Assembly: GCF_033115175.1 (NCBI RefSeq)
Contig: NC_084827.1
Span: forward strand, 120,187,701 to 120,251,700
Source: Lepus europaeus
Taxonomy: Eukaryota > Chordata > Mammalia > Lagomorpha > Leporidae
Direction: 5' to 3'
Length of the DNA stretch: 64,000 nt
In this document: positions 33,513 through 44,379 of the stretch, one piece after another
Position numbering within the stretch: the first letter of the stretch is position 1
Layout: each line of letters opens with the position of its first letter
Position numbers and translations under genes: made by a program
The notes under the pieces: generated by a model
Database searches by the model: none
What the model saw: only the letters and a program-made list of their open reading frames with translations
What the model was told of the DNA's origin: nothing

Positions 33513-36500
33513 TTTTTTCCCAAAGGCAGAATTTATTTATTTTTTTAAAATTAAAAAAAAATTTATTTAATGAATATAAATTTCCAGTGTACAGCTTATG
33601 GATTACAATGGCTTCCCCCTCCCATAACTTCCCTCCCACCCGCAACCCTCCCCTCTCCCGCTCCCTCTCCCCTTCCATTTGCATCAAGATTCGTTTTCAA
33701 TTCTCTTTATATACAGAAGATCAATTTAGTATAAAGATTTCAACAGTTTGCACCCACATAGAAACACAAAGTGAAACATACTGTTTGAGTACTAGTTATA
33801 GCATTAAATCACAATGTACAGCACATTAAGGACAGAGATCCCACATGAGGAGCAAGTGCACAGTGGCTCCTGTTGTTGACCCAACAAATTGACACTCTAG
33901 TTTATGGTGCCAGTAACCACCCTAGGCTGTCCTCATGAGTTGCCAAGGCTATGGAAGCCTTCCAAGTTTGCTGACTCTGCTCAGATTTAGACAAGGTCAT
34001 AAAAGACAGAGTGAGGATAGTAACCAATGATCCTAAGAGTGGCATTTACCAGGTTTGAACAATTATACAGCATTAAGTGGGGAAGAGGACCATCAGTACA
34101 CACATGTTGGGAGTAGGGCCATTGGTGGTAGAGTAGAGGTTAGGATTACAAAGGAATGAGGCCCAAGTACGCTAGACAGGGTCTAGAACAAAGGACAGAG
34201 TCATTATTAGAGGAGCTAAGAAAGGTGCTGTATAAGCTACAATTAAGTTTTCTGATTTAGAGGCAAATAGAACCTGACAGAAGGGGCTTGATAATAATCT
34301 GGTGGGCTTTAGGCCTTGTAAGTTAAGAGGCCCAGACCCATCTATCTCTTCACATGGGGTATATCCTAAGGGAGGTGTGAACCTCCTAGGGGAAGGCACT
34401 CTGTTGACTTTCATTACTTGGCTGGGCTGGGAGGAGAGCTGGCCAGGTAAAGGCAGGGGGCATCTCTAACAAGAAATTTACAGTTCTGCCTGCAATGTTG
34501 CTGACCCTACTTGACCATATCCTCAGCTGCAGTGGTCACTTTGGAAGTTGGGCTGAGTGAAGGGTTTTTCAGCTTAGAGCCAATAAGATCTGTGGCTCTG
34601 ACCTGGGCATCCTTCGACTCCAGGGCAGGTCTATTTCCAGTGATCCAACTCTTGGCAGAGCTGCCAGGGCTCTTCACAAGCTGAAGCCCAGGCTTACCAC
34701 ATTGAAAGCCACTGCAGTGGACTGGCCTGTTGGGTCTCCTTGAGGGCAGATCACTGTACAGATCAGCCATTCATAGGCCTGCCACCCATTGCTTCTGATG
34801 CCGAGCTTTCTTTTCCTCCTGGTTTGTGTTAAAGCAGACCAGAGGATGCAAGTCAAGGGAGTGCCCAAGTCCCATCTCTAATCTTCGGTGGCCTGAACTA
34901 CAAGTCTATAGTCACAGGCATGTTCTGTAGTAGTTTTTCTAAGGTAGACAATGCCCATGAGGAAAATTATATTCTCACTTTAAAATTTTCTTTCTCTTTG
35001 GTCTGAGAGGGAGGTTTTTTCTACTTACTGTATACTTTGCTAATGGCGAAGTGAATCTAGCTATGAGATTATTATTTAAGTTCTTATTTTGGCTCTGCTA
35101 TTACAGAAAAATGTTAGCCATCTCTTTTATAAGGTCTAAAGATTAAATTGTGCATCCTACAGATTCCTTCATAATAGAATTAGTTTCCTATCTTGAAGAG
35201 AATAGAGAAATGAAAGAACAAGTTGGGCTTAGAATAGAGAAATAAGGGAGCAAGTCCTAGATCGCTTGCTGACAATAGCAATATCACATGAATACTTAGC
35301 AAACCGTTTCAACCATTAGATAACAACTTAAGAAAACATTTACCAGAAGGTCCAATGCCTTCTATAAATTTTAAGAATCATGTATTTGAAAACACCTCTT
35401 AAATATCTAACATGGTGTAGTTTGTTTAACCAGTAAACTTAAGCACAACCATATAAAATGTTTTTAGTTTCTTTCTACCAACAAGTTTAAAACATATGAT
35501 ACACAGATTCAGGTCACACAAATTAAAATGTATCTTTGGTTGATTTTAGCAGCTTAAATTTATGGACAATCTTATCTATAAGCCATTTAAAATAAAACTC
35601 TTAATAAAATTTCCCCATGTGGACATACAATATGTACACACATATAACATAGCATAGTAGACCAATATAGCAATTTTAATAATAGCTTTTAAAATCTTTA
35701 ACTCTTTTTGTAGATTGCCAATTGATTTGAATTGCTTTTTGTTTTTAGTAACCTCAGTTAACCATACTTTCTCTCAGTTGGTACTGTTAATACATTATTG
35801 GCTTCATCTGTTTACAGAGCCATCCCAAAGTACTGAATACAATAGAAGTGGCTGGAAAAAGTCCATAGGAACCTATAGGAGGACAGCTAAACACAGAACC
35901 AACAACGCTTTAGTTTTATGAGCAGCAAATCATATGTAACTGTGGATGACAAAAGACTTTAAGTCGCCATGTTTAAAATTATAAACTCATCAACCAACAA
36001 GAGGCACTTGCTTACTTCACAGTATTTTTGAAAGCACCTGTAGGATTTTACAAGTATTTAACCCTTTAGGCCTCTGGGGCTTTCTCATTAAGATAACTAT
36101 CATGTCTAGTAACACAAGATCATTAGACTTTTTAATTCTCAAACATTTGTATTAATAGCATTTTCCATTATAGAAACTTAAAGTTTGGTACCACATCACA
36201 TCTTGACAGTACTTCTAATATAATCCAAATAGCCTGATTAGTCGGTGTCTCTATAAGATGAGAGACCTAGGTCCTTTGATTTTTTCAGTTGGGCCCAAGC
36301 TGGAAAAACCAAAGTCCAAGATTTACTGGAAATTTTAGAGACCAGATTGTTTGAAACTTTGATTTTTTGAATGCCTGTCAAGAATGCCAAGAAGGCTCAA
36401 AATCCAAAATATCTGGTTGAAATAAGATTCCTTAAAATCATGACATAACATAGACCAAATTTGATCATTGTTACAAGGTGATTATTCAAATCTTTGAAAA

Positions 36501-36691
36501 TAAGCACATATTTAAATAACCCATAGCTCTTAATAAAAATTCAGCTGTTTTTGAACAATTAGAATTTAACAGACATCAAGAGAACATAATAGATTACTTT
36601 AACACATTGCTTTAACAGAGCATCAGAGTTTAATTCTATGTCAAAGAGAAATTGAGCTTCCTGTGATCTTTTGCTGTGAGGTTTCCTTCCT
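33513..36691 (-). other. 3' region of the half-L1-like element, non-coding
   Basis: Sense-strand order: an AT-rich stretch (36691 to about 34900) with no L1 ORF2 motif, a more GC-balanced stretch (about 34900 to 34170) with two adjacent open frames of 87 and 80 codons, then the terminal 500 bases shared with the fragments at 7306 and 25545 and an A-rich end. I read the whole minus strand for endonuclease, YXDD reverse-transcriptase and C-terminal cysteine text and saw none. The AT-rich part could be private 3' UTR or captured unrelated DNA. Confidence 0.6.
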
Positions 36692-38054
36692 TTACCTTCT
36701 TTCATATTGGTGACCATGGTTCTGTGTTTCTGTGTGTAACACATCTTTAAGCATCTTTTGCAGGGCAGGATGAGTGGCAACAAATTCTTTCAGTTTCTGT
36801 TTGCTATGAAAAGTCTTAATTTCACCTTCATTCACAAATGAGAGCTTTGCAGGATATAATATTCTGGGCTGGCAGTTTTTCTCTCTTAGTACCTGGGCTA
36901 TGTCTCGCCATTCCCTTCTAGCTTGTAGGGTTTCTTATGAGAAGTCTGCTGTGAGTCTAATTGGTGATCCTCTAAGAGTAATCTGACGTTTCTCTCTTGC
37001 ACATTTTAGGATCTTTTCTTTATGTTTCACTGTGGTGAGTTTGATTACAACATGTCGTGGTGAGGATCTCTTTTGGTCATGTTTATTAGGGGTTCTATAA
37101 GCTTCCTGTACTAAGATGCCTCTGTCCTTCTCCAAACCTGGGAAATTTTCTGCTAGTATCTCACTGAAAATGCCTTCTAATCCTTTCTCCCTCTCCATGC
37201 CTTCAGGAACTCCTAGAACCCGAATGTTGGGTTTTTTAATAGTATCCTGTAGATTCCCGACAATATTTTTTAGATTTCTAATTTCTTCTTCTTTTCTTTG
37301 GTTTGCCTGTTTCCTTTCCTGTTCTCTGTCTTCTAAGTCTGATATTCTCTCTTCTGCTTCGCCCATTCTGTTTTTAAGGCTCTCTAATGTGTTTGTCATT
37401 TGATCTATTGAATTCTTCATTTCATTATGATTTCTCGTCACAATCACCATTTCTTTTTCTTTTTCTTTTTATTTATTTTTTATTTTTTTGACAGGCAGAG
37501 TGGACAGTGAGAGAGAGAGACAGAGAGAAAGGTCTTCCTTTTGCCGTTGGTTCACCCTCCAATGGCCGCCGCGGTAGCGCGCTGCGGCCGGCGCACCGCG
37601 CTGTTCCGATGGCAGGAGCCAGGTGCTTCTCCTGGTCTCCCATGGGGTGCAGAGCCCAAGGACTTGGGCCATCCTCCACTGCACTCCCTGGCCACAGCAG
37701 AGAGCTGGCCTGGAAGAGGGGCAACCGGGACAGGATCGGTGCCCCGACCGGGACTAGAACCCGGTGTGCTGGCGCCGCAAGGCGGAGGATTAGCCTGTTG
37801 AGCCACGGCGCCGGCATAATCACCATTTCTTGTTCCACTAGTTGTTTCATTTCATTTTGATTCCTCCTTAATATTTCACTTTCACGAGAGAGATTTTCTA
37901 TCTTGTCCATTAAGGATTTCTGTAGTTCAAGAATTTGTTTTTGAGAACTTCTTAATGTTCTTATCAATTTTTTGAGATCCGCTTCTTGCATTTCTTCTAT
38001 CTCATCATCTTCATAATCTTGAATTGGGGTGTCTTTTTCATTTGGGGGCGTCAT
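36692..38054 (-). pseudogene. L1 ORF1 protein gene, broken by a SINE and one stop codon
   Basis: ORF1p is the L1 RNA-binding chaperone that forms trimers with the element's RNA in cytoplasmic particles. The frame starts at 38054 (MTPPNEKDTPIQDYEDDEIE...). A short acidic N-terminal part leads into a long coiled coil (NSIDQMTNTLESLKNRMGEA, then Glu/Lys/Gln-rich heptads). The RNA-recognition domain follows, with NIRVLGVPEG and then RHVVIKLTTVKHKEKIL, and the C-terminal domain has YPAKLSF. Two lesions are visible: a type Y SINE at 37456-37817 with a 14-bp duplication, and a TAA at 36935-36937 after LTADFS. Beyond that stop the same frame stays open for 80 codons to the natural stop at 36692-36694. 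Without the SINE the length is about 325 codons, close to other mammalian ORF1p. I see no frameshift, so decay is limited. Confidence 0.9.
37456..37817 (-). mobile_element. C-repeat SINE, type Y, inserted in L1 ORF1
   Basis: T-rich start with 'gacaggcagagtggacagtg' and a CpG-rich head complement ending 'gccacggcgccggc'. The duplication aatcaccatttctt is perfect at 37442-37455 and 37818-37831. The element lies in the same orientation as the L1 it interrupts. Confidence 0.98.
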
Positions 38055-39026
38055 AGTGTCTTCCTTGTTCTTGTTACCTCAGTTTTTGCATTTGTTGTTT
38101 GGCATGTTGGAGATATTTGGTTTCTTCACTGTGGTGTTTTTTCTTGTTACACTATGGCTCTATATTAAGTGGACTGTCTGCTTTCGGTGGAGCCTTAGAG
38201 GCTTGAGATGAGTGTGGCCTGAGAGCTGTGTTTGGTTCCTCAGGGTTGAGGGTGTGTCAAAGATGACACTCCCAGGTTAGGTGTGGTAAATCTCTCTTTC
38301 TTTCTTTTTTTGATTCAAAAGGGAAGTAATTCCGCACAGCTGAACGTAATTGGAGGTAGTTAACAGGCAAATGATATACCCACAGGAGCCAGAGATCGGA
38401 AGCTCTTTCCCAAAGACCACACAGGGAATCTCTGCTGCCCTCAGTGTGGGCTCCAATTCTCCTGCAGTCTCCCACTGGGTTGGCAAGTTAGATGCTAATC
38501 TCCTGTTATTTCACCCCTCCCCCCAGAGTCAGGTGTTTCTGCTAGGCTCAGGGCCGGTGCAGACCTGAGGTTGCCCTGCTTATGACGTATGTCCAAAATG
38601 GCGCCTGCTCTGTCTTGCTCGCCTTTGAGAGGTGAGCGGAGAGAGAGAAACTTGTGTCCGTATCCGTCACTTTTTTTTCCTCTCTCTCTTCTAGTTAGCC
38701 TGGTGAACTTTTCCCCACGGAGTTTCAAGCCTCGTTCCCTCTATTCTCCTCTTTCCGCTTGCCCGCTGGTGTCTTGGGCTATTGAGGTTCGGCTCACCTC
38801 GCGTTCCAGCGCTGGTGTGTTGAGTCTGCCGCTGGTGTCCCGAACTTGGGCTCCCACGCTCTCCATGCAGGTCCACTGTGAATCACTAGTTCCGGAAGAG
38901 TTTCCTCTGCTGTTTCATCCCCTACTCTTCCTTGACCCTGCAGTATCTCCACTTTTATTAAACTGTCTCTCCCCTGCACTAATAGTGTGCTCCCTTCCTA
39001 TTCCGCCATCTTGCCGCTCTCCCCAG
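38055..39026 (-). promoter_or_regulatory. L1-type 5' UTR with internal promoter features
   Basis: About 970 bases, GC-richer and with more CpG than the flanks. The outermost sense-strand bases read 'ctggggagagcggcaagatg' followed by 'gcggaatagg'. This is the position and core (caagatgg) of the YY1 site that sets the start of L1 transcription in other mammals. Further inside, an 'aaaatggcg' core sits at about 38595-38603 in the opposite orientation, beside a 'tgacgtat' CRE-like word at 38583-38590. These could support sense and antisense transcription; activity is inferred only. Confidence 0.7.
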
Positions 39027-39079
39027 CAGCATGTTTTTCTTTTAGTATTAAAGTTATTTGTATTAGCAATTAACATTTT

Positions 39080-39290
39080 GTTTAAATCTTAATGCATTGT
39101 CTCATTTAGTCCTCCTAATTATTTTTTGAAGTATAATATTATTCTCATTTTGTAAGAAACAGACAGAGAGGTTAAGTAACTTAACCAAGGGTACATAAGT
39201 GGAGGAGGCAGGAATCAAATGAACAGAGGTAGCCGCCTTCAGAGCCCATCCTCCTAACCACCACTACACAAGACAGTGTTCTAGTTTATT
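39080..39290 (-). mobile_element. MIR element
   Basis: 'gcattgtctcatttagtcctcc', 'ttattctcattttgtaagaaacagacagagaggttaagtaacttaaccaaggg' and 'cctcctaaccaccactacac' are the complement of MIR in order, nearly full length. Confidence 0.85.
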
Positions 39291-39990
39291 AGATCGGAAG
39301 CTACTGGATAGCAAACACCCTAGTATGTGTCATCTTTTTATCTCCACAAATCCCTGATGCAATGTAAATGTGTTGTAAAGATGTAAAGTAAAAAAGAGGC
39401 ACACACTTGGTCAAAGGTTTCCTTTCTCTCACCAATAGGTGAGTAAATGAGTGATTATTTATGTTTGATGCAAATACTGTGGTTCCATGTGCCAACTGCT
39501 CCCTTCCCTTCTCTTTCTTTTCATCCCTCTACTGCCCTGCACTTGGAGAGAATATGCTATTAGTGTTATTAGGAAGGGCAGAGGGCCCTCGCTCTAGTCT
39601 GTGCAGACCTCAGGCATGTTCCCTGGGCTCCGGCGACTTCCTGGGCAGCACAGAAGGGGCAGCCCTCTCTCTTCAGCTGGCAAACATTCTACAGTTTGCA
39701 ACCTCTGGATGATGAACCTCTTGAAACAAACACAAAGGAATGAGACCTTTTATTATCTCCAGATGGAATTGTACAGCCTTGGGAGTTGTTGACATAATTC
39801 TGCTGTGACTAGATCATACTTCTGTTATCTTTCAAAAGGAAAGAAAATTCCTTCCAGTGAAAAATGATAAACTGGGTTAACTAGAAAGCCAACTTGGATT
39901 AAATTCTGCTGAAAGAACCCCCCCCTCCAAAGTCCAGATTTTTCCAATGTTCTTTGTATTTAACTTTGCATCCCCATTTCCTTTTATTTA
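39291..39990. other. Unique DNA, nothing recognised
   Basis: No repeat or supportable exon seen. A C8 run occurs near 39920. Confidence 0.5.
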
Positions 39991-39993
39991 TTT

Positions 39994-40041
39994 ATTTTTG
40001 CACCAAAATAAATTTACCTTTTAATTCCATTCTTTCTGTGA
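39994..40041. mobile_element. Mariner-type MITE fragment
   Basis: 'tttgcaccaaaataaatttaccttttaattccattc' matches the inner part of the palindromic elements at 41674, 52156 and 61556. A SINE follows at once, and the other half is not seen beyond it. Confidence 0.65.
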
Positions 40042-40045
40042 AAAA

Positions 40046-40341
40046 AAAATTTTTTTTTTGAGAGGTAGAGAGACAGACAAAGTGTTCCCATTTGGTAGCT
40101 CACTCCCTAAATGCCTGCAACAGCTTGGGCTGCCTTGGATGAAGCCAGAAACTCAGTCCAGGTCTCCCATGGGAGTAGCAGAAACCTAACGACTTGAGCC
40201 ATTAGCTGCTGCCTCACAGGGTACACATTAGCTGGAAGCCAGAATTAGGAGCTGGAGCCAAGACCCAAACTCAAATATTTTGATACAGGAGAAAAAGAAT
40301 GTGGGTGTTTAAACTGCTAGGCAAACCACCTACTGCCTCTT
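40046..40341 (-). mobile_element. C-repeat SINE, type O
   Basis: No GA tract and a short tail; 'ttagctgctgcctcacagggtacacattagctggaag' and a decayed head 'gtgtttaaactgctaggcaaacc' mark it as an old copy. Confidence 0.8.
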
Positions 40342-40361
40342 CAATTTTAAATAAGATAGGA

Positions 40362-40665
40362 GGGAGCCTGGTGCTGTGGTGAAGTACGTTAAGCCTCCAC
40401 CTTTGGCACTGGCATTCCATATGGGTGCCGGTTCGAGTCCTGGCTGCTCCACTTCAATCCAGTTCCCTGCTAATGGCCTGGGAAAGCAGTGGAATATGGC
40501 TCAAGTGCTTGGGCCCCTGTACCCGCATGTGAGACCCAGAAGAAGCTCCTGTCTCCTGGCTTCAGATCAGCCCAGTGGATGGAACAGTGGATGGAAGACC
40601 TCTCTGTCTCTCCCTCTCTGCCTGTAACTCTGCTTCTCAAATAAATAAATCAAGCTTAAAAAAAA
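40362..40665 (+). mobile_element. C-repeat SINE, type S, with target-site duplication
   Basis: Head 'gggagcctggtgctgtggtg', B-box-like 'ggttcgagtcctgg', and a shortened CT tract with AAATAAATAAATC tail. The flanks repeat aagatagga at about 40353-40361 and 40666-40674. Confidence 0.93.
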
Positions 40666-40673
40666 AGATAGGA

Positions 40674-40971
40674 GCAGGCATTGTGTTACAGTGCACCCAT
40701 ATTAGAGTTCTTGGGATTAATTCCCAACTCCTCTGTTTCCAATCCAGTTTTCTACTAATGCATATTCTGAGATGCAGCAGATGATGACTCAAGTACTTGA
40801 GTCTCTGCCATCTACATTGGAGACCCAAAGGCTCCTGGCTTTAGCCTGGTCCAGCCCTGGCTGTTGCAGGCATTTGGGGAGTGAACCAAGGGATAGAGAC
40901 CTCTCATTGTCTCTCCTCCCACCACTCCATCTTTCAAACATAATAATGAATCAATAAAACTTCAAAAAAGA
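40674..40971 (+). mobile_element. C-repeat SINE, type O
   Basis: Head 'gcaggcattgtgttacagtg', 'gatgcagcagatgatgactcaagtacttg', 'ggctgttgcaggcatttgggg' and an A-rich end. It is directly downstream of the previous copy in the same orientation. Confidence 0.85.
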
Positions 40972-41673
40972 TATTTGGCTGGATTGATGTACACATATGA
41001 ACACATACAAAAATTGTAACACAGACAAAAATTGTAAGACCATTGTTTTTTGAGTTGTGATCCAAGATTTGGATGTTATTTTTAAAACTGAGGATGAAAT
41101 CTCAAAGTGGGAAATACATGTTCTTTAGAGTATTACAGGAAAAGGAAGCATAATTAAGCCTGTCAGTAGCACCTTTATTTTCACTTTGTTAGTGGTGGCC
41201 AATTGAGCAGCTCCCATCTAAAAGGAGCCCAATAAACACCTATTGAACAAACACCATAAATGCTTATAATCTAGAGATATAATAATATAAAATATAACTT
41301 AGAACTTGATGGTGCCACCATCATGATAGATGATATACAATGTAAAATGCTCACCTACATAGTAAGGTGTTTCATGTTTCCTAGTCATTTGTTAGCTATT
41401 CTCACAGAGATTTGAAGAATAATTGAGGAGCCAGCCGAACCTGTAGGCCACAAGGACCCAGGAACTAAAGTTTTCAATCGTATTGCTCTCTACTGGGTGC
41501 CCGTTTAGTGCTCAGCATTTTGGTGGGCGCTCCAGAAGTGAAGATACGATTCCTGCCTTCAACAAGCATCTCATCTGGTTGGGAAGAGATTCATCTACTA
41601 AGAACTGTCAACCAATACAACAAAATAACAACAGCCTGACACTGAAATATATGAAGTCTATTCTGCTTATATT
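40972..41673. other. Unique DNA with a possible L2 piece
   Basis: At about 41485-41610, 'gtgctcagcattttggtgggcgctccagaagtgaagatacgattcctgcc' has the layout of an L2 3' end. The rest is not recognised. Confidence 0.4.
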
Positions 41674-41811
41674 ACTGGTCTTCAAAGAGTTCATGAAAAA
41701 TGCATATTGTGAAAAAACTATGCATGGGTTTCAAATTTTTTTGCATCCATAAACTTATCTTTTAATTTCATTTTTCTACAAACATTTTGAAGTACCTTGT
41801 ATGGCTACAGT
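41674..41811. mobile_element. Mariner-type palindromic MITE
   Basis: Left end 'ggtcttcaaagagttcatg' and the complement of the right end (tacaaggtacttcaaaatg) form terminal inverted repeats. The middle 'tgcatattgtgaaaaaactatgcatgg' matches the copy at 52156 read in the other direction. Confidence 0.8.
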
Positions 41812-41884
41812 GTACATATTATGTGATAATTGTACTTTCTGAACCCACACAGTAAGAATAAGTCTGCTATTCTCACCATTTACT

Positions 41885-42175
41885 CCAGGCCTAGAGTACC
41901 ACAGTACCTAGCATTTAGTAAGCAATTGATATATACTATTGAATAATTGAATAGGTCATGTCTCATGGTTGGATACATGTGGCTTGGCTGATTCCCTGTG
42001 AAAAGAACCACTACAATGATTGTAATGATTTATTTTAAATAGTTTACAGTTAGCAAAGTGCTTTCATATTCATTACTCCAGTTGATTTCACTCTCACCAT
42101 GAGGATACTGGTACTTTCATAATTGTCTTTGTTGTAGATGTTCAGTGCTTAAAACCAGGTGTCATAGTTAGATTG
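41885..42175. mobile_element. MIR fragments, two orientations
   Basis: 41885-41960 (agtacctagcatttagtaagcaattg) is a MIR 3' end on the plus strand. 42010-42175 (aaagtgctttcatattcatt and 'ctcaccatgaggatactgg') is MIR-like on the minus strand. Confidence 0.55.
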
Positions 42176-42291
42176 GTGGGTTAGGATTACGTTTCTTCCC
42201 CACTGAGACCAGGCTCCACAATCTAAGTGCAACTAGTTCATCCTCCCTAGTCCATCCTCATCTCAGAAGGAGTAAAAGAAGAGTCAGAGGA

Positions 42292-42614
42292 GGGGCTAGC
42301 ACTGTGGTGTAGCAGGCAAAGCTGCCACCTGCAGTGCTGGTATTTCATATGGGCGCCGGTTCGAGTCCAGGCTGCTCCACTTCCCATCCAGCTCTCTGCT
42401 ATGGCCCGGGAAAGCAGTGGAGGATGGCCCAAGTCCTTGGGCCCCTGCACCCGCACGGAGACCTGAAAGAAGCTCCTGGCTCCTGGCTTCAGATCAGCCT
42501 TTGCGGCCAACTGGGGAGTTTACCAGCAGATGGAAGATCTCTCTCTCTCTCTCTCTCTCTGCCTCTGTCTCTCTGTAACCCTTTCAAGTAAATAAATAAA
42601 TCTTAAAAAAAATT
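42292..42614 (+). mobile_element. C-repeat SINE, type S, with target-site duplication
   Basis: Head 'ggggctagcactgtggtgtag', B-box-like 'ggttcgagtccagg', CT run, AAGTAAATAAATAAAT tail. The duplication agtcagagga is perfect at 42282-42291 and 42615-42624. Confidence 0.97.
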
Positions 42615-42723
42615 AGTCAGAGGAGCAGAGAATATGTCTTCACTGCCTCTTTTATTATCAGTGTAGACTCGAAGAGACAGGCCAAATGTCTATCATACAT
42701 GATTTTTAAAAGATCTGTTTAAT

Positions 42724-43049
42724 GGGGCTGGTGCTGTGGCATAGCAGGTAAAGCTGCCACCTGCAGTGCCGGCATCCAATATGGGTGCCGGTTTGAGTCC
42801 AGGCTGCTCCACTTCCCATCCAGCTCTCTGCTATGGCCTGGAAGGCAGTGGAGGATGGCCTAGGTGCTTGGGCCCTTGCATCCACATGGGAGAATCGGAA
42901 GAAGCTCCTGGCTTCTGGCTTCGGATCGGCATAGCTCCAGCTGTTGCGGCCATCTGGGCAGTGAACCAGCAGATGGAAGATCCCTTTCTCTCTGCCTCCA
43001 CCTCTCTGTAACTCTGCCTTTTCAAATAAATAAATGAATCTTTTTTAAA
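42724..43049 (+). mobile_element. C-repeat SINE, type S
   Basis: Head 'tggggctggtgctgtggcatag', full body, AAATAAATAAATGAAT tail. Its tail meets the tail of the next, oppositely oriented copy. Confidence 0.95.
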
Positions 43050-43373
43050 AAAATCTATATTTATTTGAAAAGGCAGAGTGACTGAGAGTTTGGTGGGAGA
43101 GAGAGAGAGAGAGAGAGGGAGAAAGAGAGAGAGAGAGAGAGAATCTTCCATCTGCTGGTTTCCCAAATGATCACAACAGTTGTGGCTGGAAGCCAGGAAC
43201 CAGGAACTCCATCCTACTCTCCCACATTGGTGGCAGGGGCCCAAGAACTTGGGTCCTCATCCACTGCCTTCCCAGGGGCATTAGCAGGAGCTGGTGCTGG
43301 AACCAGGCACTCCAATATGGGATTCTGATGTTGCAAGTGGTGATTTAACCTGCTGCACCACAACACTGGTCCT
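43050..43373 (-). mobile_element. C-repeat SINE, tail to tail with the previous copy
   Basis: Short tail complement 'atctatatttatttgaaaagg', GA tract at about 43098-43142 and a body that lacks the block before 'caatatgggattctg'. Head end 'caccacaacactggtcct'. Confidence 0.88.
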
Positions 43374-43395
43374 AACATGTGATTAAAGGCTAAAA

Positions 43396-43443
43396 AGAGA
43401 GAGAGCGAGAGCGAGAGCGAGAGAGAGAGAGAGAGAGAGAGAG
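43396..43443. repeat. GA/GC-interrupted purine microsatellite
   Basis: GA units interrupted by three GCGAGA units in the middle, in unique DNA just after a SINE. Confidence 0.92.
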
Positions 43444-44379
43444 CCATGATCCAACACAGAAGACAGTGAGCTAGGGTGGAGTGGGTGAGGACGGTGTGGA
43501 GATTTAGGATAGGCCCAACCCAGAAGGTGTGGTGGGGGTGAGGCATGGGAATAGTGGTGAGGATGGCACTGGAGCTGCTGAGTACAATTCAAACTGGAAA
43601 GAAATTTTGTATACTCAAGAGTTTTTGGGAAAATGGTGCAATGACACAATATCCTAGAGAAGAAGTTGTGTTGAGTTTCGGGACGTGAGTGGGACATAAG
43701 GAGGTTGCTGCAGTGACTTTGCAGGAAGTTAGATCTTCGAGGGGATGAGCAAAGAGACCCAGGTCAAGGCGTTGTCCTGCATCTTAGTGAATTTGAGCAG
43801 AGACGGAGACTTTTATCTCAAGAAGGGCTATCAGAACTTCTATCTGAACTGTGCTGGTTGAGTTCTCCTGACTTTGGTTCAGCAGAGCGTGCCCTAAAGC
43901 ACCCTTGGCTGTCCTTGCATTGGATGACAGGGACTGTGCTCTTTAGTGGATGGCCAGGCAGGGAAGAAATCACCTGAGAATCCCTGACACGTCCTCTGTC
44001 TTATGTACTTTGCTTCAGTGCCCTGGGAAAGGCTTCAGGCTGATCCACGCCAACTCTGTAAATGGGCTCCCTCTAACTTGGCATGCTTATTGTTGCTGAC
44101 AGCTTCCAAGTGTGTGTTTTCTTAGAGATGGATACCATGCAAGAAAATGCTGTTCTTGTTGCCAAGGTATTAATTTAACAAGTAAACAAGTTGCAAAATG
44201 CTAAAGGAGAACATGAAGATGTTTCCATACTTCCCACTGGGCTAATCAAGAACTGTCTGCCTGCTACTTCCCACGCTAAAGAGGCCTTACAACTGTGCCA
44301 CAAATAGGGTGCATCTGATCCCTTTTTTCTTAATCAACATTCAAAACCTTATTCTTATTCCTAAGGACCCCAACACTGT
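43444..44379. other. Unique DNA, nothing recognised
   Basis: No repeat or supportable coding frame. Confidence 0.5.

Larger units (their letters stand above)
33513..39026 (-). mobile_element. Half-L1-like retrotransposon: L1 5' end, ORF1, no ORF2, L1 3' end
   Basis: A single insertion bounded by cagcatgtttctctttt (33496-33512) and cagcatgtttttctttt (39027-39043), 17-bp duplications with one mismatch. In the sense (minus) direction it has a GC-richer 5' region opening with the L1-style 'caagatggcggaatagg', an ORF1 frame (38054 to 36692), about 3.2 kb with no reverse transcriptase or endonuclease text, the shared L1 3' terminal region, and an A-rich tail. It carries one SINE inside ORF1. Full-length L1s place a coding ORF2 of nearly 4 kb directly after ORF1. 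Here the unit is about 5.2 kb without the SINE, so it matches the half-L1 (HAL1) plan or an L1 that lost ORF2 before or after insertion. Confidence 0.85.
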
